Assembly (NCBI GenBank): GCA_964440935.1
Contig: CAYTTY010000035.1
Span: 1-42,281 of the forward strand
Source of the DNA: WJJR01 sp964440935
Lineage (GTDB): Bacteria > Zixibacteria > MSB-5A5 > WJJR01
Reading direction: 5' to 3'
Length of the DNA stretch: 42,281 bases
Of the stretch, positions 33,942-42,082 are shown piece after piece. Each line of letters opens with the position of its first letter. The stretch's first letter is position 1. A program made the translations under genes and the position numbers. The notes beneath the pieces were generated by a model. That model had not been told where the DNA came from and made no database searches. It saw nothing but the letters and a program-made list of their open reading frames with translations.

Positions 33942-34907
33942 ATGTCCCACTCACTGATCAATCTGGCCAAACGGATTCTGCCAGCATTCCTGCACGGTCC
34001 GGCGAACCGCGTGCGGTACTGGGTACGTTCGCGGATCAGAGGACTGAAACGGTCGGCTGCGTCTCCCCTGACAACATCCGATCTGGCGTCGGATCTTCGT
34101 CAAGCGGGTATTGCCGAGGGCGATGCGGTCATGGTGCACTCATCGTTATCGCAGATCGGGCGTGTCAAAGACGGTGCTGATACCGTGATCCAATCGATTA
34201 TCGACACGGTCGGGCCCAATGGTACGGTGATGATGCCGTGTTACAATTCCGCCGCCGATGTCGAAGAGGCGATGCGTGAGGGTCGCACGATCGACCTGCG
34301 TACCATTAAGCCGAACACGGGACTCGTGACCGATCGGTTTCGCCAATGGCCCGGGGTCTGGCGCAGTTCGCATCCGTTTTCATCGGTGTGCGCGTGGGGC
34401 GCCAGGGCGGACTACATCGTGGCCGACCACGCCAAGCATCCGCGGGTTTGCCATGAAGACTCGCCCATCGCCCGACAACTGGAACTGAACACCACCGTCA
34501 TCGGTCTCGGTGTTCCGATCTCTGTCGGATTGGCGATCGCCCACTACATTGAAGACACAAACGACGACTTTCCATTCGAGGTTCACGCCGCACCGTTTGA
34601 GGTAACCTACATCGACGCATACGGTGACCCGGTAACGCGGACGGTTGCACGATACGACCCCAAACGCGCCGCCACACGCATCGATCATCCGGACGGAGCG
34701 TGGATTCTGGGACACTTCACGGAGCATTTCACCCGTCGTGGCATCTTGCACTGGTTCACTTACGGGCAGGCGCGCGCGTGGACCATGAACATTCGCCAAC
34801 TGCACGACGAACTGCTGCGACTGCTCGGTACAGGTATCACGATGTATCTGACACGGGAGGAGTGGGAGCGAATGAATGGCGGCGATGCGGGAATTACGTT
34901 CATGTAG
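33942..34907 (+). CDS. AAC(3)-family N-acetyltransferase
   Basis: The 321-residue protein belongs to the AAC(3)/antibiotic_NAT family, which uses acetyl-CoA to acylate amines. MVHSSLSQIGRV, VMMPCYNS, RSSHPFSSVCAWG and HEDSPIARQLELNTTVIGLGV are the family blocks, including the active-site His. In many genomes such proteins are sugar-amine acyltransferases rather than resistance enzymes. Its pairing with a deacetylase-like gene supports a glycan role. I do not call it a resistance gene. The ATG at 33942 follows the deacetylase stop by 14 bp; a longer frame overlapping that gene is ignored. The TAG stop at 34905-34907 lies in the GTAG head of a REP hairpin. Confidence 0.85.
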   Translation: MSHSLINLAKRILPAFLHGPANRVRYWVRSRIRGLKRSAASPLTTSDLASDLRQAGIAEGDAVMVHSSLSQIGRVKDGADTVIQSIIDTVGPNGTVMMPCYNSAADVEEAMREGRTIDLRTIKPNTGLVTDRFRQWPGVWRSSHPFSSVCAWGARADYIVADHAKHPRVCHEDSPIARQLELNTTVIGLGVPISVGLAIAHYIEDTNDDFPFEVHAAPFEVTYIDAYGDPVTRTVARYDPKRAATRIDHPDGAWILGHFTEHFTRRGILHWFTYGQARAWTMNIRQLHDELLRLLGTGITMYLTREEWERMNGGDAGITFM

Positions 34908-34963
34908 GGTGTGTGGTTCTCAATTTCGCTCCGGACGAGCGGAAATGAGGATTCCCCCACCCT
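34904..34963 (+). repeat. REP hairpin with GTAG head beside the RAYT-like gene
   Basis: GTAGGGTGTGTGGTTCTC opens the unit, and an imperfect stem closes around ATTTCGCTC/GAGCGGAAAT, ending CCCCCACCC. The 18-base head matches the heads at 40001-40018 and 40118-40135 at 17 and 16 of 18 positions. GTAG next to a hairpin is the recognition signature of REP elements. It ends two bases from the stop of the RAYT-like gene. Confidence 0.75.
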
Positions 34964-34965
34964 GC

Positions 34966-35403
34966 TCATCCCTGAATCGTATGAACCTCGCCTTGAAACG
35001 GCCATTCCCAGGCTTTCTGAACCAATCCGTCGCGGACGGATTGATGGCGGATTTGACTCCAGATATGCTTGTAGCTCTCGCTCGGTTTCAATGTGCGGAT
35101 GGTGTTCTCGGCGCCCCACCGTAGTGATGGTTTGCAATTTAACCGATTGAACCGTGATTGCCAGAAACGGATCCATTCGTCGGGACTCAACTTGCTTCGA
35201 TCGTCGACGGCAAAGACATACAGATGATCCGGCAGGATGATATAATGCCCGGCGCGCCACGCCGTTGCCTGTTGCCAGGCTGAGCGTAGGTGCAAGTGCA
35301 CGGTTTGGTCAGCCAGCCAGGGATGACGGTCTTTTGTGTAGACCGTTGCCAGGATAATTGTCGGATTCGATCTATCCGTTCCCGATTTCGGTTTCTGGCC
35401 CAT
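34966..35403 (-). pseudogene. REP-associated transposase-like protein (RAYT/TnpA_REP) lacking catalytic residues
   Basis: RAYTs are single-domain Y1 HUH transposases that process REP hairpins. The 145-residue frame keeps the family scaffold: RHPWLADQTVHLHLRSAW, GHYIILPDHLYVF, FWQSRFNRL, SESYKHIW, VRDGLV and WPFQGEVHTI. The HUH pair is His60-Leu-Tyr62, so the second His is replaced by Tyr. Where relatives have the nucleophilic Tyr in YVxxNPVRAGLV this protein reads QIRHQSVRDGLV, with Gln117. It is thus not expected to cut DNA. The frame is otherwise intact, so a domesticated binding protein is an alternative to pseudogene. ATG 35403 starts 8 bp after the MATE stop. Confidence 0.7.
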
Positions 35404-35411
35404 ACCGTTGC

Positions 35412-36773
35412 TCACACGGCCCGGTCCAGCCAGCGCTTCTTGTAGAACCACCAAAGGAAGATCAACGAGCCCAGGACCATCGCCACCACCATCCCCCACC
35501 AGACACCATTGGGGCCGAGGTCAAAGACGTACGCGAACAGATAGACTGCGGGGATTTGAAAAACCCAGGCGTGGATGAGACCGATTACCATCGGCGGGAC
35601 GGTGTCTCCGGCGCCGTTGAACGCACCCTCCAACACGATCAGCATGCCGAGGAACGGGAAGAATGCGGCGGTGATGTGGAAGAATGTCTGACCCAGCGAC
35701 AGGTACGGTTCACCGTCAAAGAACAGGCCGGTAATCTGCCTCGCAAAGACCGCACACACAATACCGAAGACCGCCATGAGAATCACACCCATCCGGACGG
35801 CGAGCTTGGCGGTCAGCCACGCACGTGCTTTGTCGCGTGCGCCGAGGGCATGGCCAACCAGTGGCGAGACCCCCAACTCCAAGCCGACGACCATCACCTC
35901 GCCCAACTCAACCACCCGGTTCCCCATGCCGTAAATCGCGACGACTGGCGCGCCGAAGTGAGCGATCATCGGCATGACAACGGTCCGTGCCAATGAAAAT
36001 GCGAGTGCATTGATGCCGGTCGGCAACCCAATGCGCAGCATTTGCAGCATGGTTGAAATGTGCATGCGCCGCACCGACAGCGCTGTCAGTTTGTAGTCGA
36101 ATGCGCCGGTGAAGAAAAGCACCAGACCGGTTGCAACGGTCAGGCTAAAGGAGATCGCCGAAGCCCACGCCGCCCCGGCAATGCCCATCTCGGGGAATAT
36201 CCACCAGCCGAAGATCATGAACGGATCGAGGATGGCGTTGAAGGCGGTCGAGGACAGCATGATGACCATCGCGGTGCGCGGCTGTTTGATACCGCGCAGA
36301 GCGGTGTACAGTGTCCAGCAGGGGAAGTTGACTACCAGCGCGATGAACATCACATGACCATAGCTGACCGCGTAGTCGATGATGACATCGCGCGCACCGA
36401 GCAGTTCGACAATGGTCGGAGTCAGTAAATACCCGACAATCCCACACACCGCAGCCAACGCGAATTTCAAAGCGAAGGCCTCGACAATCGCCGTTTCGGT
36501 GCGGGGGCGATCATTCTCGCCGAACCGTCGCGAGATTATGGCCACCGACCCCCCACCGGCAATCATATTGACCGAACTGATGACCCAATAGAACGCGTTG
36601 AAGATGGCAAGCGCGGCCACACGGTCGGCCCCGAGACGGGACACCCAAAACATGTCGGCAAGGGTGTAGAGATTGGTCGCGGCGAACCCGATCATCGACG
36701 GGTAGCCCATCGACCAAATGTCACGCAGGATATGCCGGTGGTCGGGCGCGGGATGGTCAACGTGGTCGGTCAT
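35412..36773 (-). CDS. MATE-family multidrug/Na+ exporter
   Basis: The 453-residue protein has about twelve transmembrane helices in two homologous six-helix halves, as in MATE transporters that expel cationic compounds in exchange for Na+ or H+. Recognisable blocks include NLYTLADMFWVSRLGADRVAA near the N-terminus, GGGSVAIISRRFGENDRP, a mid-protein DPFMIFGWWIFPEMGIAGAA, and the second-half start IGLPTGINALAFSLARTVV with GMGNRVVELGEVMVVGLELG. The start ATG 36773 is preferred over a TTG at 36794 because it leaves a normal cytosolic N-terminus; its ribosome site is weak. The RAYT-like gene starts 8 bp after its stop. Confidence 0.92.
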   Translation of the reverse strand: MTDHVDHPAPDHRHILRDIWSMGYPSMIGFAATNLYTLADMFWVSRLGADRVAALAIFNAFYWVISSVNMIAGGGSVAIISRRFGENDRPRTETAIVEAFALKFALAAVCGIVGYLLTPTIVELLGARDVIIDYAVSYGHVMFIALVVNFPCWTLYTALRGIKQPRTAMVIMLSSTAFNAILDPFMIFGWWIFPEMGIAGAAWASAISFSLTVATGLVLFFTGAFDYKLTALSVRRMHISTMLQMLRIGLPTGINALAFSLARTVVMPMIAHFGAPVVAIYGMGNRVVELGEVMVVGLELGVSPLVGHALGARDKARAWLTAKLAVRMGVILMAVFGIVCAVFARQITGLFFDGEPYLSLGQTFFHITAAFFPFLGMLIVLEGAFNGAGDTVPPMVIGLIHAWVFQIPAVYLFAYVFDLGPNGVWWGMVVAMVLGSLIFLWWFYKKRWLDRAV

Positions 36774-36819
36774 AGACGAGCCCGCCGTCAGCAACGGGAG
36801 ATGGAAATGTATACGAAGA

Positions 36820-37593
36820 TTACGGGAAGTCGAATGACATATTGTCTTCGGCCAGCACGACCTCGGCCGAAGTGTACTTTTCCGCCTTGGCTACTTCCGA
36901 TGTGTCAAAATCGTCGGCAATGTGGGTGATGATGATCTTTTTGATGCCGCGTTCATCGGCCCACGGCCAGAGGCGATCCAAGGAAACATGTGTCGATTCG
37001 ATCAGCAGCCAGTCAATCGGTTCGGGAATCCCCATGACATCATCGATCGAACCGACATCGGCCGAATACAACAGCGCCGTCTTCTTGAATTCGACATGGA
37101 TCGCATAGCACTGCCCCAGATTGTCGTAGCCACGCTCCTGCCCGGCGCGGGCCGCTTCTTTCAGATGCGTTGTCAGACGGGCTCTGAACCCGATACCGCG
37201 AATTGCCCATGGTACCGTTGTTTTGATATCGTGGTAGTGCGTCTCGTACGGCATGCGTTCAGGAAACAGATATCCGAATGCCATACTCCCGCGTAAGCGG
37301 TCGAGCGCCTCTTGCGGACACCAGATGGTCAATGGTGTATCAGTACCGGACAGATAGCGCTGTTGAATAAAATACGGCAGACCGCAGACATGATCAGCGT
37401 GGGTGTGCGTGATAATGATATCGGTCACCCATTCGGGTGCGTAACCATTGGCAAGAAAGTGACGCGTGGCGCCGTCGCCAACATCCATGAGGATGCCGTG
37501 GTCGCCCAAATCCAACAGATATGATGACGATGCTCTGTGGTTGGAGGCTTTGCCGGCGGAGGTGCCGAGGAGAACAAGTTTGTTGGAGTTCAT
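36820..37593 (-). CDS. MBL-fold metallohydrolase, RNase Z-like
   Basis: A 257-residue metallo-beta-lactamase-fold protein. THTHADHVCGLP supplies the first metal-site residues, SADVG carries the bridging Asp, and IITHIADDF gives the late His. The order and spacing follow the RNase Z/ElaC branch rather than true beta-lactamases, but the long tRNA-binding exosite arm of RNase Z is not evident, so tRNA 3' processing is not claimed. It starts MNSNKLVLLGTSAG, the usual beginning for this branch, at ATG 37593. It is upstream of the MATE gene by 46 bp on the same strand. Confidence 0.85.
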   Translation of the reverse strand: MNSNKLVLLGTSAGKASNHRASSSYLLDLGDHGILMDVGDGATRHFLANGYAPEWVTDIIITHTHADHVCGLPYFIQQRYLSGTDTPLTIWCPQEALDRLRGSMAFGYLFPERMPYETHYHDIKTTVPWAIRGIGFRARLTTHLKEAARAGQERGYDNLGQCYAIHVEFKKTALLYSADVGSIDDVMGIPEPIDWLLIESTHVSLDRLWPWADERGIKKIIITHIADDFDTSEVAKAEKYTSAEVVLAEDNMSFDFP

Positions 37594-37610
37594 AACGATA
37601 CCCTAGCTGT

Positions 37611-37638
37611 CATTCCCGCGGAAGCGGGAATCCATTTT
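37611..37638. repeat. TGTCATTCCCGCGGAAGCGG repeat unit
   Basis: A compact hairpin TTCCCGC/GCGGGAA with ATCCA at one end lies between the SIR2-like stop and the MBL-fold start. It is the simplest copy of the family at 12865-12952 and may terminate the SIR2-like transcript. Confidence 0.6.
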
Positions 37639-37666
37639 AAGCGGTTCGTCCTCACGACTCTCGCGT

Positions 37667-38875
37667 TCATCGTGTTAGATGCTGCTCGCCAAAGAGCTCT
37701 CGTTTGACTTCATCCCATGAGCAGTTCTCAAATGGCTTGTGAACGACTCTCAAAACCTTCTCACGCTCAAGTTCAGAAAACTCAGGATGCAAAGCCATGA
37801 AATTAGAAGCCTGTTGATCAGAATCATAGTGAATGACGACCATCCTTTTACCAACACGGTCATATGCCCAATTGTAGATTAAACGTGATATTGCATAATC
37901 CCCAAAGCTGAAGCCGGCAACAATCAGATGGTCAGTGGCAAATAACTGCTCCTTCCAACGACAGAAGATTTCAGAGAAAAACAACGACGTGTACATATTG
38001 AATTTGTTGAGGGTCCCCAGGATAATCATTGGCCTCTTCTCATCCGGGCCATACTCCTCACCATCTATCACCAGAACACAGTCGGGATTGCTGCACTTCG
38101 CCGTAACCCATTGGAAGTTCCCCAGTGTATTTGGCCTGAAGCGAAACCAGTCTATTGAGCCGTGAAGTTTGTAGAGCGAAATCTTCTTACAACTATCGTA
38201 CCGTGCTCCTGATCGCCAGATTGGCGCTTCGCAACCATCTATTGCCACAAAACCGTCACTATAGCCAACCGAACTCTGATTGAGAGCACTTTCAATGAGA
38301 CAATCATGGTTCGTTGTTCCGATCGATGCTGAACTGATCGAGGGATCTCTCTCAAGCTCTTTCAAGAATGACTGCATATAGCTGACCTTCAGAGCACTCT
38401 TGCCGAGGCACTCCGAAACCACATCTTCCATCAGATTCATGGAATTGCGCAGAACTGATTTAAAATCCATCTCGAAGGGATGTTCTTCAGGGGACACCTC
38501 GTTCCGCAGGCGATTGTACAATCCAACGGCGAGGGGATCTGAGAACTTAAGCTCTGGTGCCGTGTAGAGTCGAGCCAGCAGGGAGTAGATGTCCTCATAG
38601 TTTGGTTTGGGTTGCGGCGATCTCATTAGCCCGGAGACACTTTCGCATTCCCGAATACAGGCGTCGCGAACTGCCAAGGCAGACTTCAAGCGTTCAGCCG
38701 ATGCCGCACTACGAGGTATGTAGCTAGTAGGTCCGGTGTTCATGCGACAGCTTCTCCACCGTCCTCCCCACTCATCGAATTCTCGGCAAAAAAGGAGACT
38801 TTTGTCGAGACCAGAGGCGATTGGGAGCCCTGAAGCTTTGGAAGCGCCCGCTCCGAACAAACAAGCCAATCGCAT
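37667..38875 (-). CDS. SIR2-like domain protein, possible NADase of a defence system
   Basis: The 402-residue product begins MRLACLFGAGASKASGLP, the nucleotide-binding loop of SIR2-like folds. SIGTTNHDCLIE (Asn189, Asp191) and YKLHGSIDWFR (His238) give the catalytic set. LIVAGFSFGDYAISRLIYNW is the late SIR2_2 motif. Proteins of this type are NAD-degrading effectors in several anti-phage systems, acting alone or with a sensor. A partner gene is not obvious: neighbours are housekeeping-type. The sequence is visibly richer in A and T than its neighbours, which suggests transfer. I start at ATG 38875; a GTG three bases upstream is possible. AGAGGT precedes it. Confidence 0.8.
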   Translation of the reverse strand: MRLACLFGAGASKASGLPIASGLDKSLLFCREFDEWGGRWRSCRMNTGPTSYIPRSAASAERLKSALAVRDACIRECESVSGLMRSPQPKPNYEDIYSLLARLYTAPELKFSDPLAVGLYNRLRNEVSPEEHPFEMDFKSVLRNSMNLMEDVVSECLGKSALKVSYMQSFLKELERDPSISSASIGTTNHDCLIESALNQSSVGYSDGFVAIDGCEAPIWRSGARYDSCKKISLYKLHGSIDWFRFRPNTLGNFQWVTAKCSNPDCVLVIDGEEYGPDEKRPMIILGTLNKFNMYTSLFFSEIFCRWKEQLFATDHLIVAGFSFGDYAISRLIYNWAYDRVGKRMVVIHYDSDQQASNFMALHPEFSELEREKVLRVVHKPFENCSWDEVKRELFGEQHLTR

Positions 38876-38904
38876 CACTGACTACCTCTTCATCGCGACG
38901 TTCA

Positions 38905-39939
38905 TTACGGCGTCAATACTGCACGCATTGCCTCCACCGCTTGAGCAATATCCTCATCCCCCACATCGCGGTGCGTCACCGCGCGAATCCGTGTGCTGCC
39001 GAATGACACCAACCACACCCCTTCGTTCTTCAGTGCCACCAGCACCTCATCTGCGTCCTTACCGGTGTTGGCTAATTCGATCACGACAATATTCGTCGGT
39101 GGTGGATCGGGGATAAGACGGATACCGGGGATGTCGCGAATGCCATCGGCGAACATCTTTGCACGTCGGTGATCGTCGGCAAGTTTATCGAATTGATTGT
39201 CAATCGCCCAGATTCCGGCGGCTGCCAGAATGCCGGCCTGACGCATCCCGCCGCCGAACATCTTTCGGGTACGGCGCGCGCGTTTGATGAATTCACGTGT
39301 GCCCAGGATTATCGAACCCACGGGCGCTCCCATTCCCTTCGAGAAGGAAACCATCGCTGAGTCAAACCCTTGCACCCAATCGCGCAGCGGTATCCCCGTT
39401 GCCGCCGACGCGTTCCAGAGGCGTGCACCGTCGAGATGTGCGACCGCATCATACCGATGGGCGATATCGACCACCGCACGCGTGGTCTCCAACGGCACCA
39501 CCACGCCGCCCGCGCGGTTGTGCGTGTTTTCCACCGCGATGATGCCGGTTTTCGGATGATGGATATTTTCCGGCCGAATCAGCGATTCGATCGCATGGAG
39601 ATTGGGAATGCCATTGGGTGCGGTGTAGTGACGGATCTGCAACCCCGACAGTGCGGCCGCCGCACCGACTTCATACCAGTCGATATGCGCTTCGTCATCA
39701 AGGATCAACTCATCGCCGCGATGGGCGTGTGTGTACAGAGACACCTGGTTGCCCATCGTTCCCGAGGGGACAAACAATGACGCCTGAACACCGAACAGCT
39801 CAGCGCATTTTGTTTCGAGTTCAATGACAGTGGGATCGTCTTCAAAGACGTCATCACCCACCGGCGCTGCCATCATGGCCTCACGCATCGCCGGAGTGGG
39901 GCGGGTCACGGTATCGGAACGCAGGTCGATGGTTCGCAC
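38905..39939 (-). CDS. ltaE: Low-specificity L-threonine aldolase
   Basis: A PLP enzyme that cleaves threonine or allo-threonine to glycine and acetaldehyde. The 344-residue protein begins MRTIDLRSDTVTRPTPAMREAM. GDDVFEDDPTVIELE, FVPSGTMGNQVSLY and HLDGARLWNASAATG follow. The cofactor lysine is in MVSFSKGMGAPVGSI. RRTRKMFGGGMRQAG is the family hallmark. The GTG start at 39939 is chosen because AGGAGG stands five bases upstream and the protein then begins like its relatives; an ATG 81 bases further upstream would run into the REP pair. It lies 29 bp from the SIR2-like start on the same strand. Confidence 0.95.
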   Translation of the reverse strand: MRTIDLRSDTVTRPTPAMREAMMAAPVGDDVFEDDPTVIELETKCAELFGVQASLFVPSGTMGNQVSLYTHAHRGDELILDDEAHIDWYEVGAAAALSGLQIRHYTAPNGIPNLHAIESLIRPENIHHPKTGIIAVENTHNRAGGVVVPLETTRAVVDIAHRYDAVAHLDGARLWNASAATGIPLRDWVQGFDSAMVSFSKGMGAPVGSIILGTREFIKRARRTRKMFGGGMRQAGILAAAGIWAIDNQFDKLADDHRRAKMFADGIRDIPGIRLIPDPPPTNIVVIELANTGKDADEVLVALKNEGVWLVSFGSTRIRAVTHRDVGDEDIAQAVEAMRAVLTP

Positions 39940-40000
39940 GGGGACCTCCTGAATCGAGAAGTATAGTGGATTCTCGATCGTACGGGAATGGCAAATAGTT

Positions 40001-40135
40001 GTAGGGTGGGTGGTTCTCATGGACGCTTGTTAAGAGCGTCCATGAGAACCACCACCAATTTGCATCGCGAGCGGTGATGGTGGGTGAACCTCCTCGGCGC
40101 TCCTTCGGAGCGTCGAGGAGAACCACCCGCCCTAC
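40001..40135. repeat. Paired REP hairpins (BIME-like) with GTAG heads facing outward
   Basis: The first unit starts GTAGGGTGGGTGGTTCTC (40001) and forms an exact 19-bp stem (40009-40027 with 40035-40053). The second, inverted, ends GAACCACCCGCCCTAC (40135) and forms a stem CTCGGCGCTCC/GGAGCGTCGAG. The two heads agree at 17 of 18 bases. The spacer TTTGCATCGCGAGCGG is unrelated. The unit fills most of the 192-bp gap between ltaE and the DUF2203 gene. The CTA of the right head is the stop codon of that gene. Confidence 0.8.
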
Positions 40136-40515
40136 AGGGGTTGGCGGCCGCGGTAGCCGGTTTCGATATCGTGCCAGAAGCCGATGGACTTTTCGCCGAG
40201 CTTCCAGCAGAGAAAGACTTCTTTGGTGTCGCGTATGTGGGGGAAATCGACCAGACCAATGTCGATGTCTTTAACCTGAACGCCCTTCTCTTGCAAACCG
40301 GCGATCAACTGGGCAATGACCTCCGATTTGGTTAACAACTCGGCACCCTTCTCGCTGCCGCCATTACCCGGGACCGCCTTGTGGAGTTCTCCCAAGTGGT
40401 CCTTTTGCTGTCCCAGCTCCTCTCGAATCGAGTGAATTTTCTCGAATACCGAAGCGACATGGGGCAATAACTCGTTGGCTTCCTCAAGAGTGAAGTGCTT
40501 TTCGAACATCGGCAT
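40132..40515 (-). CDS. DUF2203 family protein
   Basis: The 127-residue protein begins MPMFEKHFTLEEANELLPHV, has a coiled-coil-like stretch (about residues 20-50), and ends with GLVDFPHIRDTKEVFLCWK, GEKSIGFWHDIETGYRGR. This is the DUF2203 family, widespread but without known function; the conserved DFP, CWK and WH residues suggest a specific active or binding site. ATG 40515 or the in-frame ATG 40509 may be used. Its gene follows glcD on the same strand after 72 bp. Its TAG stop overlaps the outer head of the REP pair. Confidence 0.85.
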   Translation of the reverse strand: MPMFEKHFTLEEANELLPHVASVFEKIHSIREELGQQKDHLGELHKAVPGNGGSEKGAELLTKSEVIAQLIAGLQEKGVQVKDIDIGLVDFPHIRDTKEVFLCWKLGEKSIGFWHDIETGYRGRQPL

Positions 40516-40587
40516 GGGACCAGTCTCGGTGTCGGTGGTGTCGGGTTGACAGATCAGGACATTGTCGCAGGTGAGAGTATACGCGTC

Positions 40588-42000
40588 TTAAGCCGGGTCG
40601 GGAAGCAGTTTCCCCGGGTTCAAGATTCCGGCCGGATCGAATGCGTCCTTGAGGCGTCGCATCAAGTTCAACTCCGAGGGGCCTAAAGCGATGGGCAGAT
40701 ACCGTTTCTGCACCCAACCGATTCCGTGTTCGCCCGAAATCGTCCCGCCCATGGCCACGACACGCTCGAACAGCTCGGTGATCGCTCCCGGTAGACGGTC
40801 ATTCCATTCCTCATCGGAGAGATCGCGCTTGAGGATGTTGACGTGCAGGTTCCCATCGCCGGCGTGGCCATACGTGATTGCGTCGATCTTATATTTGTCG
40901 CAAATCTCCCGCACAACGTTCACAAGTTCCGGCAGCCGGGCGCGTGGTACAACCGTATCTTCTTCTTTGTAGACCGACACCGACTTCACCGCCTCGCCAA
41001 TGCCGCGTCGCATCATCCACAGATCATCCATCTTGGCTTGATCGTCGGCCAGCAGCACATCGCGCGCGCCCTCGCCGAGACAAATGTCCCCGACGGTTTC
41101 GACATCGCGTTCGAGCAGCGCACGATCATTGCCGTCGAGTTCCAATAATAGGTGGGCTTCCGCATCGGACTGCGGAAATGTCTTCCCGAACTTTTCTTCC
41201 GCGCAACGCACGGCCTTACCTTCGAGATATTCGGCGGCCGAAGGCACAAGTCGCGCCATAAAGATCTTCGTGAGGGCACGGGCCGCTGCTTCGCCGTCAT
41301 CAAATGGCGCTACCAGACACAGACGTTCTTTGGGCAGTGGGATTAGCTTGAGTGTAATCTCCGTGATGATCGCCAGGGTACCTTCGGAACCAACGATCAA
41401 CTGGGCGAGATTGTAACCGGTTACGTTCTTTAACAACTTGCCGCCCCAGCGAATCTTTTCGCCATTAGCCAGCACCGCTTCGAGGCCCAGCACATAATCC
41501 TTCGTGACACCGTATTTGAGCGCACGCGGGCCGCCGGCGCATTCAGCCAAATTGCCCCCAATGAAACACGATCCCCGACTGGCCGGATCGGGCGGATAGA
41601 ACAGCCCCAGTTCCTCGACGGCTTCCTGTAACACCTGGGTGATGACACCGGGCTGAACAACAATCATCAGATTGTCAACGTCAATTTCCAGAATCCTATT
41701 GAGCCGTTTGATTGACAGCGAGACACCCCCATACACCGGCAGCGCGCCGCCCGACAATCCCGTTCCGCCTCCGCGGGGGGTCACGGCGATTCGGCGTTCA
41801 GTACAGTGCTTCATAATCGCCTGAATCTCTTCGGTCGAGCCGGGGAGTAACACCACTTCGGGCGGATACTTGAAGTCTTCGGTTTCGTCGGAGGCGTGGA
41901 TATCGAGTTCGGATTGGTCGGTAATCACATACTCGTCGCCGCAGATCGAGCGAAAGATATCGAGATCGTCCGGTGTCAGCTTGTTGTAGTCGTTTGGCAT
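40588..42000 (-). CDS. glcD: GlcD-type FAD-linked 2-hydroxyacid oxidase/dehydrogenase
   Basis: This 470-residue flavoprotein has the PCMH-type FAD-binding domain (VTPRGGGTGLSGGALPV, PPDPASRGSCFIGGNLAECAGG and GSEGTLAIITEITLKL) followed by the GlcD C-terminal domain with YGHAGDGNLHVNIL, GGTISGEHGIGWVQK and NPGKLLP. Members oxidise glycolate or D-lactate and pass electrons to partners such as GlcE/GlcF or the respiratory chain. No glcE or glcF is in the window, so a stand-alone D-lactate/D-2-hydroxyacid dehydrogenase is possible. It starts at ATG 42000; the ribosome site is weak. Confidence 0.93.
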   Translation of the reverse strand: MPNDYNKLTPDDLDIFRSICGDEYVITDQSELDIHASDETEDFKYPPEVVLLPGSTEEIQAIMKHCTERRIAVTPRGGGTGLSGGALPVYGGVSLSIKRLNRILEIDVDNLMIVVQPGVITQVLQEAVEELGLFYPPDPASRGSCFIGGNLAECAGGPRALKYGVTKDYVLGLEAVLANGEKIRWGGKLLKNVTGYNLAQLIVGSEGTLAIITEITLKLIPLPKERLCLVAPFDDGEAAARALTKIFMARLVPSAAEYLEGKAVRCAEEKFGKTFPQSDAEAHLLLELDGNDRALLERDVETVGDICLGEGARDVLLADDQAKMDDLWMMRRGIGEAVKSVSVYKEEDTVVPRARLPELVNVVREICDKYKIDAITYGHAGDGNLHVNILKRDLSDEEWNDRLPGAITELFERVVAMGGTISGEHGIGWVQKRYLPIALGPSELNLMRRLKDAFDPAGILNPGKLLPDPA

Positions 42001-42082
42001 ATCGGGATGATACGTGAGAGAGGTCGGATTTGCTATGGGATCATCGGGGCAGTAATTGGTGGGAGGGCGAGGCCCCAGTCAT

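Noticed and set aside
33942..34907. Aminoglycoside-resistance gene
   Set aside because: Family membership alone does not show resistance; linkage to a deacetylase-like gene favours a glycan or metabolite role.
40001..40135. CRISPR-like array suggested by repeated GGTGGTTCTC units
   Set aside because: There are only two units in inverted orientation with no regular spacers; they are REP hairpins.
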